64,000 nt of DNA from Bordetella ansorpii (GTDB lineage: Bacteria; Pseudomonadota; Gammaproteobacteria; Burkholderiales; Burkholderiaceae_B). The notes under the pieces are model-generated. The model had not been told where the DNA came from, did not search any database, and saw only the letters and a program-made list of their open reading frames with translations. Below are positions 25,224 through 33,445 of the stretch, in pieces (position 1 is the stretch's first letter; each line of letters begins with the position of its first letter). The position numbers and the translations under genes were made by a program. The DNA lies in contig NZ_FKIF01000002.1 in assembly GCF_900078705.1 (NCBI RefSeq), forward strand, positions 310,001 to 374,000, read 5' to 3'.

Positions 25224-26273
25224 TCATGCCTTGCCCTCGCCGACAGGCCGCATGTCTTGCGCGCGCCAGCGCAGATGCACCGGGCTGCCTTCCTGGGGCA
25301 CCGGCACGCCGTCGTTCTGGCGGATCACCAGCACGTCGCCCACCGAGGTCTGCACCTGGCACAGCCAGTGGTTGCCCTGGAACACCCGGGCCTTCAGCGT
25401 GCCGGGCAAGGCACAGGCCGAGGGTTCCGAGAACAGGATTTTCTCGGGCCGCACGATCACCTGGCCGGCAGGCATGGCCGCGCCCTCCAGCGCGACGCGC
25501 GCCTCGCCGATGGCCGCGCGCGGCTGGCCTTCGTGCTGCACCGGCCGCGGCGTGAACAGGTTGGCCTTGCCCAGGAAGCCGCCCACGAAACGGCTGACGG
25601 GCGCTTCATAGGCCGAGAACGGATCGGCCACCTGCTCGGCGCGGCCCTGGTTCATCACCACGATACGGTCGGACAGCGCCAGCGCCTCCGATTGATCGTG
25701 CGTGACCAGGATGGTGGTGGTGCCCACCGTGCGCTGGATGCCGCGCAGTTCCAGCTGCATTTCCTCGCGCAGCTTGGCATCCAGGTTGGACAGCGGTTCG
25801 TCCAGCAGCAGCACCGCGGGCTTGATGACCAGCGCGCGGGCCAGGGCCACGCGCTGCTGCTGGCCGCCGGACATGCGGGCGGGATGGCGGTCGGCCAGGT
25901 GCGACAGGCCCACCAGTTCCAGCGCCTCGCCCACGCGCTGGGTGCGTTCGGCGCGCGGCACGTCGCGCATCTCCAGTCCGAACGAGACGTTCTCGGCGGC
26001 CGTCATGTGCGGAAACAGCGCGTAGTTCTGGAACACCATCCCCAGGCCGCGCTTGTTGGCCGGGATACGGCCCATGTCGCGGCCATCGAGCACGATGCTG
26101 CCCGCCGTGGGCTCGACGAAGCCCGCGATCATCTGCAGGGTCGTCGTCTTGCCGCACCCGGAGGGCCCCAGCAGCGAGACGAACTCGCCGCGATTCACGG
26201 ACAGGCTGACCCCGTCCACGGCGACGACGTCACCGTAGCGCTTGGTCAGGCCGTTCAACACCAGATAAGTCAT
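25224..26273 (-). CDS. ABC transporter ATP-binding protein (PotA-like)
   Basis: A 349-residue ATPase with Walker A GPSGCGKTT (36-44), Q-loop QNYALFPHM, signature MSGGQQQRVALARAL and Walker B AVLLLDEPLSNLDAKLREE. It also carries a C-terminal TOBE-type regulatory region (from about 235; RPEKILFSE). Such proteins power import of polyamines, opines or similar cations. The operon then continues with two permeases and the amine-oxidising enzymes, so cargo and enzyme substrate are probably the same. Confidence 0.94.
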   Translation of the reverse strand: MTYLVLNGLTKRYGDVVAVDGVSLSVNRGEFVSLLGPSGCGKTTTLQMIAGFVEPTAGSIVLDGRDMGRIPANKRGLGMVFQNYALFPHMTAAENVSFGLEMRDVPRAERTQRVGEALELVGLSHLADRHPARMSGGQQQRVALARALVIKPAVLLLDEPLSNLDAKLREEMQLELRGIQRTVGTTTILVTHDQSEALALSDRIVVMNQGRAEQVADPFSAYEAPVSRFVGGFLGKANLFTPRPVQHEGQPRAAIGEARVALEGAAMPAGQVIVRPEKILFSEPSACALPGTLKARVFQGNHWLCQVQTSVGDVLVIRQNDGVPVPQEGSPVHLRWRAQDMRPVGEGKA

Positions 26274-26333
26274 GTCAGCTCCGCCGGGCCGCTCCCAAGG
26301 CGCTGACGCGCCCCCTCGGGGGATGAGCCCGGA

Positions 26334-26363
26334 CACGACTCCGTCCTTGAGGACGGTGTCGTG
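26334..26363 (-). other. intercistronic stem-loop between receptor and ATPase genes
   Basis: CACGAC-T-CCGTCC, loop TTGA, GGACGG-T-GTCGTG: twelve base pairs with one T-T mismatch. It sits in the 191-base spacer inside the operon, after the receptor gene. No U-tract follows on the minus strand, so it is more likely to stabilise the upstream receptor message or attenuate transcription than to terminate fully. The neighbouring 26285-26330 stretch (GGGCCGCTCCC..., CCCCCTCGGGGG) resembles a dispersed intergenic repeat. Confidence 0.5.
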
Positions 26364-26464
26364 CCTGGCGAATCCGAGCGGCGTGCAGGCCGCGAGGTGG
26401 ACAGCGAACGTAGTGAGCGTGGGGGTAGTTTCATGTCAGGATTCCAGCAGCCGGCGAAGAACGC

Positions 26465-27496
26465 TCAACGCTCGATCTCGCGCGTCCAGCGCTTGTTCCA
26501 GTCGTCGCGATTCTTGTTGACCGTGTCCCAATCCAGGACGATGAGCTTGGCCGCGCGCTCGCCGATCGGCATCGGCACATCGGGGTTGTCCTTGGTTTGC
26601 GCCTTCTTGTTGACCGGACCGTAACCGTAGCTGCTGCCCAGCTTGGTCTGCACCTCGGGCGTCATCAGGTATTTGATGAAAGCCTGCGCGGCGGGATTCG
26701 GCTTGTCCTTGGCGATGGGGCACACCGACGACAGCAACGCGTAGGCGCCTTCACGCGGATACACGAAACCCACCGGAAACCCCGTGTCGGCGAAAGCCTT
26801 GGCGCGGCCGCTGCCCCACACGCCGATCACGGCCTGGCCGCTGGAGAACAGCTCGGTCATCTTGCCGGGCGAGGGTTCATACACCAGCACGTTGGGGCCG
26901 ACCTTGTCCTTGAAGGTCTTGAAGCCGGCGTCGACGTTCTTCTCGCTGCCGCCGCCTTCCCGGGCGTACTGCACCAGCGCATGCAGGCCATAGGTGTTGT
27001 TCAGCGGGGGAATGACCAGCAGTTGCTTGTACTTGGGATCCTTCAGGTCGTCCCACGACGTGGGCGGCGCCCACTTCTTCTCTTCGAAGAACTTCTTGTT
27101 GTACATGATGCCGGTGGCGACGATGCCCAACGCCACGGCCTTGTCGTCCTTGTACAGCGCGGTCTTGTACAGATCGTCCTTGGGCAGGCCCTGGATGGGC
27201 GCGCAGAACCCCAGCGCGATGGCCTGGTACATGGGGCCGTCATCGATGATGGCCACGTCGATCTGCTGGTTGCTCTTCTGGGCCTGCAGGCGCGCCACCG
27301 TGTTGGTGGAATTGCCCGCCACGTACTCCAGCTCGACGCCATGCTGCTTGCCGAAGGCCGGGAAGATGTCCTGACGCATGATGTCTTCGAACGAGCCGCC
27401 GTAGCCCGCCACCACCAGCTTCTGCTGGGCGTGCGCCGTCGTCGACGCCAAGGCCGCCAGCGTGGCGGCGGCAAGCACTGCAACAACCTTACCCAT
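26465..27496 (-). CDS. ABC transporter substrate-binding protein (PotD-like, polyamine/opine type)
   Basis: A 343-residue periplasmic receptor. Its signal peptide ends at ASTTAHAQ (about 23), then QKLVVAGYGGSFEDIMRQDIFPAF, the typical start of PotD/opine-type binding proteins, and GVWGSGRAKAF mid-protein. ATG at 27496 opens the signal peptide. First gene of the long minus-strand operon; the palindromic operator at 27528-27553 lies 32 bases upstream of its start. A separate 191-base spacer with a hairpin before the ATPase gene suggests higher receptor expression. Confidence 0.92.
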   Translation of the reverse strand: MGKVVAVLAAATLAALASTTAHAQQKLVVAGYGGSFEDIMRQDIFPAFGKQHGVELEYVAGNSTNTVARLQAQKSNQQIDVAIIDDGPMYQAIALGFCAPIQGLPKDDLYKTALYKDDKAVALGIVATGIMYNKKFFEEKKWAPPTSWDDLKDPKYKQLLVIPPLNNTYGLHALVQYAREGGGSEKNVDAGFKTFKDKVGPNVLVYEPSPGKMTELFSSGQAVIGVWGSGRAKAFADTGFPVGFVYPREGAYALLSSVCPIAKDKPNPAAQAFIKYLMTPEVQTKLGSSYGYGPVNKKAQTKDNPDVPMPIGERAAKLIVLDWDTVNKNRDDWNKRWTREIER

Positions 27497-27527
27497 GGTG
27501 AACCCCCGATATTTATTGGCCGTACAA

Positions 27528-27553
27528 TTGTCCGGACATGAATGTCCGTACAA
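27528..27553. promoter_or_regulatory. palindromic operator for the divergent GntR regulator
   Basis: TTGTCCGGACAT, spacer GA, ATGTCCGTACAA: twelve-base arms with a single mismatch. CCGTACAA also occurs as a direct repeat at 27520-27527 and 27546-27553. It is in the 132-base gap between the receptor gene and gntR, close to the receptor start, and is the obvious binding site for a dimeric GntR protein repressing the operon. Confidence 0.65.
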
Positions 27554-27628
27554 ATCATCCGGCTTTCGAGGTAAAGTCGTCAACATAGTGATGTCCCTTA
27601 CTTCCCGCCCGATTTCCAGGAAAACCCC

Positions 27629-28441
27629 ATGATCCGATCCGCGCCGTCCGAGGCCGCCGTATCCGCCCATGAGGCAGGCACGATGCTCGGCGCCGGCACG
27701 GCGGCAGAGGACAGCCGCGCGCCGCGTTACAAGGCCATCTACGAAGACCTGGCACGCGGTATCCGCGCCGGCCGCTACCCGGTGATGACCCTGCTGCCCA
27801 CCGAGCATGAACTGTGCGCCCATTACGACGCCAGCCGCCATACCGTGCGCGAAGCCATCCGCCTGCTGACCGAAGCCGGCATGGTGTCGCGCCGGCCCGG
27901 CGTGGGCACGCGCGTCGAGGCCGCCAAATCGGACACGCGCCACACCCAGCGCATCTCGCAGTTCTCCGAACTGTTCCAGTACATCAAGAACGCATCGCTG
28001 CGCGTGCACGATGCGCGCATGATCAAGGCCAACGCGCGCCAGGCCACCGCGCTGGGCTGCACGCTGCGCCACGAATGGCTGTACGTGCGCGCCATCAAGC
28101 TGCTGGGCGCCAAGGCCGCTCCCGTGGCGTTCTCCGAGGCCTACATCCACCCCGACTACACCGCCATCGAGGCCGACATCGGCCGCGTGCACCTGCCGCT
28201 GTCCGGCCTGATCGAAACCCGCTACAGCCAGCGCATCCGCGAAGTCGCGCAAGAGTTCTCGGCCACGCCCATCGGCAAGGAAGTGGCCGGATTGCTGAAG
28301 GTCGCGCCCAAGACGGCGGGCCTGGTCATCACCCGCCGCTACTACGGCGAACACAGCACCCCCATGCTGGTCACGATCACCACCTTTCCGCACACCAAGA
28401 TGAAGTACTCGATGTCGCTGAAGGTGGATTTGCCGGAATAA
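27629..28441 (+). CDS. GntR/HutC-family transcriptional regulator
   Basis: A 270-residue regulator. The GntR winged helix lies at about 33-100 (PRYKAIYEDLARGIRAGRYP ... LPTEHELCAHYDASRHTVREAIRLL), followed by a UTRA ligand domain from about 120 to 262, making it HutC-type. An N-terminal extension of about 30 residues precedes the HTH; a nearer start is possible. It is divergent from the amine-uptake operon and separated from it by a near-perfect palindrome, so it most likely represses that operon until the substrate binds the UTRA domain. Confidence 0.92.
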   Translation: MIRSAPSEAAVSAHEAGTMLGAGTAAEDSRAPRYKAIYEDLARGIRAGRYPVMTLLPTEHELCAHYDASRHTVREAIRLLTEAGMVSRRPGVGTRVEAAKSDTRHTQRISQFSELFQYIKNASLRVHDARMIKANARQATALGCTLRHEWLYVRAIKLLGAKAAPVAFSEAYIHPDYTAIEADIGRVHLPLSGLIETRYSQRIREVAQEFSATPIGKEVAGLLKVAPKTAGLVITRRYYGEHSTPMLVTITTFPHTKMKYSMSLKVDLPE

Positions 28442-28491
28442 GCCTGCGCCACGCGCCGGAACGCAAGGCGCGGGCCCGCCGGGCAGGCTTA
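28439..28491. terminator. possible shared terminator of gntR and hyuB
   Basis: TAAGCCTGC (28439-28447) pairs with GCAGGCTTA (28483-28491), enclosing a GC-rich inner hairpin (ACGCGCC/GGCGCG). It spans the stops of the two convergent genes. No long U-tract, so the call is tentative. Confidence 0.4.
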
Positions 28492-30183
28492 CTTCGCGTA
28501 GGCCGCCGCGTGCCGCGCGCTGACCTTGCCATCCAGCATGTCGCGCTCCAGCCTGTCGCGCGGCCGCTCGGCCGGGCTGCCGTAGCCGCCGCCGCCAGGC
28601 GTCTCGATGCGCACGCTCTCGCCGGGTCCCAACGGGATGTTGGCGGTCTTGGAGAACAGCACTTCTTCCTGCGGCGTGCCGAAGTTGCGCACCAGCCGCG
28701 CGCGCCGGCCATCTCCGCCGCCCGCCACGCCGCTGGCCACGCCCACCACGTGGCTGTCCGAACGCGCCGAGAACACCACGCCAGGGCCCACCGCGCGGAT
28801 CTGCTTGGCGATCGCCAGGCCGCCACGCGTACGGCCCGGGCCGCCCGAATCGGCGATCAGCGCATACTCGTCCATCAGCAGCGGATACTCGTTCTCCAGC
28901 GCCTCGACGGGCAGGTTGGACGTGTTGGTCATGTGCACGTGCACGCCATCCATGCCGTCCGCGTCGTAGCGGGCGCCGGCGCCGCCGCCCAGGGTTTCCA
29001 GGTACACGAACTGGCCCGCGCGGCTGGGCCAGCGGCCCGAGAACGTGATGGCCGGGCAGCAGTCGTTGCCCGAGGCCATGATGCGCTGCGGCGGCAGCAG
29101 GCCGCGGAAGGCGCCGAAGATCGTGCCGGCCACTTTCTGCGCGGTGATCGAACGCGCGCCCACGGCGGCGGGCGCCTCGGGGTTGGTGATGGTGCCCAGC
29201 GGCGCCGACACCGAGATCGGATCGAACAGGCCGGCGTTGGGCGCCAGATCCGGGTCCAGCAGCGCCTTCACCGCGTAGTACACGCAAGCGCGCAGGGCGT
29301 TGAAGGGCAGGTTCATGGCGCCGCGCGCCTGCTTGCCCGTCCCTTCGAAATCGAAGTGCAGCCTGCCCGCGGACACGGTCAGCGTCACCTGGATCGGCAC
29401 CGGGTCGCCGCCCATGCCGTCGTCATCCAGATCGCTGCGGAACGAATAGCTGCCTTCCCGCAGTTCGGCGATGCGGTTCTGCAGGCGGCGGCGCGTGTAG
29501 GTGATCACGTCGTCCACCGAGCGCAGCACGGCCGGCAGGCCCATCTGGCGGATCAGTCCCCGCACCGCGGCCGCGCCGCGGCGGTTGGTGGCCATCTGCA
29601 CGCGCAGATCCAGCACGCGTTCTTCCGGATCGCGGGTGTTCGAGCAGATGAGCCGCAGCATGTCCTCGTCCACGTCGCCATTGCGGCCGATGCGGCAGGC
29701 GGGGATGCGGATGCCTTCCTCGAAGATCGACTTCAGGCCACCGGCGATCGAGCCCGGCACCGCCCCCCCCACGTCCGAGTGGTGCGCGATGTTGGCCGCG
29801 AAGAAGCGCAGCGTGCCTTCCCAGAACACCGGCGTGACGATGTTGATGTCGGGCAGGTGGCTGCCGTCGGCCAGGTACGGGTCGTTGCAGATGTAGATGT
29901 CGCCGTCGCGGATGTCTTCGGGCTTGTAGGTCTTCAGGATGGCGCGCATCGCGCCGTCCAGCGAACCCAGGTGCAGCGGGATCTGCGTGCCCTGCGCCAC
30001 CAGGCGGCCGGCGGCGTCGAACAGCGCCACCGAGCAGTCCTTGCGTTCCTTGATGTTGGTCGAGAACGAGGCTCGCACCAGAGTGTTGTTCATGTCTTCG
30101 GTGATCGACAGCAGGCGGTTGCAGAACACCTCCATGCCGATGGGGTCCGCCAGGACCGGGGCTTCCAACGTGGACTCAGCCAT
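28489..30183 (-). CDS. hyuB: hydantoinase B / N-methylhydantoinase-type subunit B
   Basis: A 564-residue HyuB-family protein, the partner of HyuA in ATP-dependent hydantoinase, 5-oxoprolinase and acetone/acetophenone carboxylase-type complexes. The opening DPIGMEVFCNRLLSITEDMNNTLVRASFSTNIKERKDCS is characteristic, as are LHLGSLDGAM, HHSDVGGAVPGS and the glycine-rich end TPGGGGYGSPAERP. It overlaps hyuA by eight bases, so subunits are made together. The substrate (hydantoin, oxoproline or other) cannot be decided. Confidence 0.92.
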   Translation of the reverse strand: MAESTLEAPVLADPIGMEVFCNRLLSITEDMNNTLVRASFSTNIKERKDCSVALFDAAGRLVAQGTQIPLHLGSLDGAMRAILKTYKPEDIRDGDIYICNDPYLADGSHLPDINIVTPVFWEGTLRFFAANIAHHSDVGGAVPGSIAGGLKSIFEEGIRIPACRIGRNGDVDEDMLRLICSNTRDPEERVLDLRVQMATNRRGAAAVRGLIRQMGLPAVLRSVDDVITYTRRRLQNRIAELREGSYSFRSDLDDDGMGGDPVPIQVTLTVSAGRLHFDFEGTGKQARGAMNLPFNALRACVYYAVKALLDPDLAPNAGLFDPISVSAPLGTITNPEAPAAVGARSITAQKVAGTIFGAFRGLLPPQRIMASGNDCCPAITFSGRWPSRAGQFVYLETLGGGAGARYDADGMDGVHVHMTNTSNLPVEALENEYPLLMDEYALIADSGGPGRTRGGLAIAKQIRAVGPGVVFSARSDSHVVGVASGVAGGGDGRRARLVRNFGTPQEEVLFSKTANIPLGPGESVRIETPGGGGYGSPAERPRDRLERDMLDGKVSARHAAAYAK

Positions 30184-32230
30184 GCCGGCCTCCTTGCAGC
30201 AGAATGATCAGATTGCCGTATTCGTCGACGGTGACGTGCTGGCCGGGGCCGATCACCGTGGTCGAGCTCATTTCTTCCACCAGCGCCGGACCGGTGAATT
30301 TCGTGCCCGCGGGCAGCAGGTCGCGGTCGTACACCGGCGACGCCAGCCAGCCGGCGGCGGCGCCGAAGTAAGCGCGGCGCTCGCCCATGCGGGCGCGCTC
30401 CAGGCTGCCATCCACGTGGCGCGGCGCCAAGGGAGCCTTGATCACCTGGCCCACCGCCTGCAGGCGGCAGTTGATGATCTGCACGCCACGGCCGTCCACG
30501 GTGTAGCCGTACTCGCGCTCGTGCGCCTCGCCGAAGCGGCGCATGAACTCGTCGCAGCCCTGCCCGGCGCTGTCAAGCACGACCTGCACCTCGAAGTTCT
30601 GGCCTTCGTAGCGCGCGTCGATGGCCATGCGCACCTGGCGCATGGCGGGCGCCACGCGCTCGGTCTCCAGCCAGGCCTGCGCCTGCTGGTTCAACTCGCC
30701 GAACACCGCCTGCACCCTGGGCCAGCTGGCTTCGGACGCCAGCGAGATCTCGCTGCGCACGAAGTCGAACGAGATGTCGGACAGCAGGATGCCGCGCGCG
30801 CACATGGTGCCCGGCTCCTGCGGCACGATCACGCAAGGGATGCCGCATTCCTCGGCCACTTCCACCGCGTGCAGCGGACCGGCGCCGCCGTAGGCGTACA
30901 GCGCGAAATCGCTCAGGGCGTAGCCACGCTCGGTGGACACGGCGCGAATGGCGCGGCTCATGTTGGCCGCGGCGATGCGCAGGATGCCTTCGGCCGCGTC
31001 TTCCATCGACAGGCCCAGCGGCCTGGCGACCTTCTCTTGAATCACGTCGCGCGCGGCCTGCGCATGCACCGCCATGCGGCCCTTCAGCAGCGACACGGGG
31101 TTCAGCCGCTGCAGCGCGATCTCGGCGTCGGTGATGGTCGGCTCGACGCCGCCACGGCCGTAGCCCACCGGACCGGGCACCGCGCCCGCGCTGTGCGGAC
31201 CCACCTTCAACGCGCCGGCATCATCCATCCAGGCGATGCTGCCGCCGCCCGCGCCGATGACGTGGATGTCGACCATCGGCGTCTTCACCGGATAGCCGGC
31301 CACGTGGCGATGCGAGGTGAACAGCGGCTGGCCGTCCACCACCAGCGACACGTCCGTGCTGGTGCCGCCCACGTCGAACGTCACCAGGTTGGGACTGCCG
31401 ATCACGCGGCCCACCGCGGCCGCGCCCACCACGCCGGCCGCGGGGCCGGACAGGCAGGTGCGCACCGGATAGCGGCGCACCGTGGCGATCGACATCAGGC
31501 CGCCGTTCGAATGGATGGTGTGCGGCTCGTGCGCGATGTCCAGTTCACGGGTGCGCGCCAGGAAACGTTCCAGGTAGCGCTCCATGCGCGGGCCCACCGC
31601 GGCGTTCAGCACCGTGGTGGACAGCCGCTCGTACTCGCGGAACTCGGGCAGCACCTCGCTGGACATGCTGACGTACACGCCCGGCAGTTCCCGGGCCAGG
31701 ATCTCTGCGGCGCGCCGTTCGTGCGCGGGATTGCGATAGGAATGCAGGAAGCAGATCGTCACGGCTTCGATCCCGCCCTCGGCAAAGACGCGGGCCGCGG
31801 CGCGCACCTGTGCCTCGTCCAGCTCGCGCAGCACCGCGCCCGAGGCATCGACACGCTCGTCGACCTCGATGCGGAACTGGCGCGGCACGGCCACCGGCGG
31901 CTTGCCGACGCTGTAGTCGTACAGATGCGGACGCGTCTGGCGGCCGATCTCCAGCACGTCGCGGAAACCGCGCGTGGTCAGCAGACCCACGCGCGCGCCC
32001 TTGCGCTCGATGATCAGGTTGGTCGCCACCGTGGTGCCATGGCCCACGTGCGAGACCTGGCTGGGCGAGACCTCGTGGTCGGCCAGCATGCCTGCGATGC
32101 CGTTCTGGATGGCCTCGGAGGGATCATGCGGCGTCGACGGCACTTTATGGAAGTGCACCTGCCCGGTTCCCTCGTCGATCATCGTGAAGTCGGTGAACGT
32201 GCCCCCGACGTCTATGCCTATGCGATACAT
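30176..32230 (-). CDS. hyuA: hydantoinase A / N-methylhydantoinase-type subunit A (ATP-binding)
   Basis: A 684-residue HyuA-family protein. The N-terminal phosphate-binding motif IGIDVGGTFTDFTMID (4-19) belongs to an ASKHA-like ATPase fold; VGHGTTVATNLIIERKGARVGLLTTRGFRD and LTFDVGGTSTDVSLV are conserved family blocks. With HyuB it would open cyclic amides using ATP. It lies 78 bases after a Bug receptor on the same strand, implying uptake and hydrolysis of one substrate, under a divergent LysR regulator. Confidence 0.92.
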   Translation of the reverse strand: MYRIGIDVGGTFTDFTMIDEGTGQVHFHKVPSTPHDPSEAIQNGIAGMLADHEVSPSQVSHVGHGTTVATNLIIERKGARVGLLTTRGFRDVLEIGRQTRPHLYDYSVGKPPVAVPRQFRIEVDERVDASGAVLRELDEAQVRAAARVFAEGGIEAVTICFLHSYRNPAHERRAAEILARELPGVYVSMSSEVLPEFREYERLSTTVLNAAVGPRMERYLERFLARTRELDIAHEPHTIHSNGGLMSIATVRRYPVRTCLSGPAAGVVGAAAVGRVIGSPNLVTFDVGGTSTDVSLVVDGQPLFTSHRHVAGYPVKTPMVDIHVIGAGGGSIAWMDDAGALKVGPHSAGAVPGPVGYGRGGVEPTITDAEIALQRLNPVSLLKGRMAVHAQAARDVIQEKVARPLGLSMEDAAEGILRIAAANMSRAIRAVSTERGYALSDFALYAYGGAGPLHAVEVAEECGIPCVIVPQEPGTMCARGILLSDISFDFVRSEISLASEASWPRVQAVFGELNQQAQAWLETERVAPAMRQVRMAIDARYEGQNFEVQVVLDSAGQGCDEFMRRFGEAHEREYGYTVDGRGVQIINCRLQAVGQVIKAPLAPRHVDGSLERARMGERRAYFGAAAGWLASPVYDRDLLPAGTKFTGPALVEEMSSTTVIGPGQHVTVDEYGNLIILLQGGRHG

Positions 32231-32308
32231 GCCTGTCTTCCTATGTTGTCTTGGCCGCCCGCGCGGCCCTGTCCGGCCACGCGTGCGGGGATTCGGCGCA
32301 CGCCGGGC

Positions 32309-33292
32309 CTAGTCCAGCTTGATGCCGGCCTTCTTGACCACGTCGCACCACTTGGACACTTCGGTCTTGATCATGTCGGTGAAGGCCGCCCCCGCCACGT
32401 CGGACACCTCGGCGCCCTGCGCCTGCAGGTAAGGCTTCATCTCGGGGCCGTGCAGCACGGACACCAGCGCATCGGTCAGCGGCTTGCGCACCGCTTCCGG
32501 CAGCTTGGCCGGGGCCAGCATGCCGAACCACACCATCGCCTCGTAGCCGGGATAGCCGGACTCGGCCACCGTCGGCACGTCGGGCAGCATCTTCGAACGC
32601 TGCGCCGACGTGACGGCCAGCGCCTTGATCTTGCCGTCCTTCACGTAGGGATACGACGTCATCACCACGTCCATCATCATGTCGACCTGGCCGCCGACCA
32701 GATCGATCAGCGCCGGACCCGAGCCGCGGTAGGGCACATGCACCATCGAGACGCCAGCGGTGGCCTTGAACAGCTCCGCCGCCAGGTGATTCGACGTGCC
32801 CTGGCCGTTCGAGGCGAACGAATACTTCTCGGGATCCTTCTTGAGCAGCGCCACGAACTGCCGCAGGTTGTCGGCCGGCACCGCCTTGTTCACCACCAGC
32901 ACGTTGGGAATGGTGGCCACCACCGACAGCGGCGTGAAATCCTTGATCGGGTCGTAAGGCAGCTTCGAGTACACACAGGCCGCGCTGCCATGCGTGCTGA
33001 CCGAGCCCATCAGGATGGTGTAGCCATCGGCCGGCTGGCGCGCCACGTACTCGGTGCCCACCGTGCCGCCCGCGCCCGGCCGGTTCTCCACGATGACGTT
33101 GGCGCTGAGCTTCTTGCCCAGGCCCTCGGCCACCTTGCGCGCGATCAGGTCGGTCGACCCGCCCGCGGCGAACGGCACGACGATGCGCACCACCTTGTCT
33201 TGCGGCCATGCGGCCAGGGAAGGCGCCGCCGCGGTCAACGCGACCGCTGCCGCCGCCATCCGGCATGCCGTGACGAAACGTCCTGCATTCAT
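32309..33292 (-). CDS. Bug-family solute receptor linked to hyuAB
   Basis: A 327-residue Bug/TctC receptor with a signal peptide ending near ...APSLAAW (about 28), VVRIVVPFAAGGSTDLIARKVAE, VIVENRPGAGGTVGTEYVA, HVPYRGSGPALIDLVGGQVD and LPDVPTVAESGYPGYEA. It is first in an apparent Bug-hyuA-hyuB operon and divergent from a LysR gene across 153 bases. No TctA/TctB partner in the window. Ligand unknown; context suggests a cyclic amide or carboxylated derivative. Confidence 0.93.
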   Translation of the reverse strand: MNAGRFVTACRMAAAAVALTAAAPSLAAWPQDKVVRIVVPFAAGGSTDLIARKVAEGLGKKLSANVIVENRPGAGGTVGTEYVARQPADGYTILMGSVSTHGSAACVYSKLPYDPIKDFTPLSVVATIPNVLVVNKAVPADNLRQFVALLKKDPEKYSFASNGQGTSNHLAAELFKATAGVSMVHVPYRGSGPALIDLVGGQVDMMMDVVMTSYPYVKDGKIKALAVTSAQRSKMLPDVPTVAESGYPGYEAMVWFGMLAPAKLPEAVRKPLTDALVSVLHGPEMKPYLQAQGAEVSDVAGAAFTDMIKTEVSKWCDVVKKAGIKLD

Positions 33293-33445
33293 GTACTACC
33301 CCTTGTGTCGTTAGAACTTCTTGGTCGCCGGTCGTAGCGCCGGCATGTGTTCACTGCAACAACCTGGCCATACTAGGCCCGGGCAAGAGGAGACAGCAGC
33401 ATTTCCTGTTTATAGTCACATCAATAGTATTTATGGAGGCGGGCG

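Noticed and set aside
26465-29287. Reading the PotD-like receptor as a 940-residue protein
   Set aside because: The extension runs through the operator region and antisense to gntR; the signal peptide begins at the 27496 ATG.
29939-33337. An 1132-codon open frame on the plus strand opposite hyuB, hyuA and the Bug gene
   Set aside because: It is antisense to three well-supported genes, has low-complexity Arg/His/Ala composition and no motif; long antisense frames are normal at this GC content.
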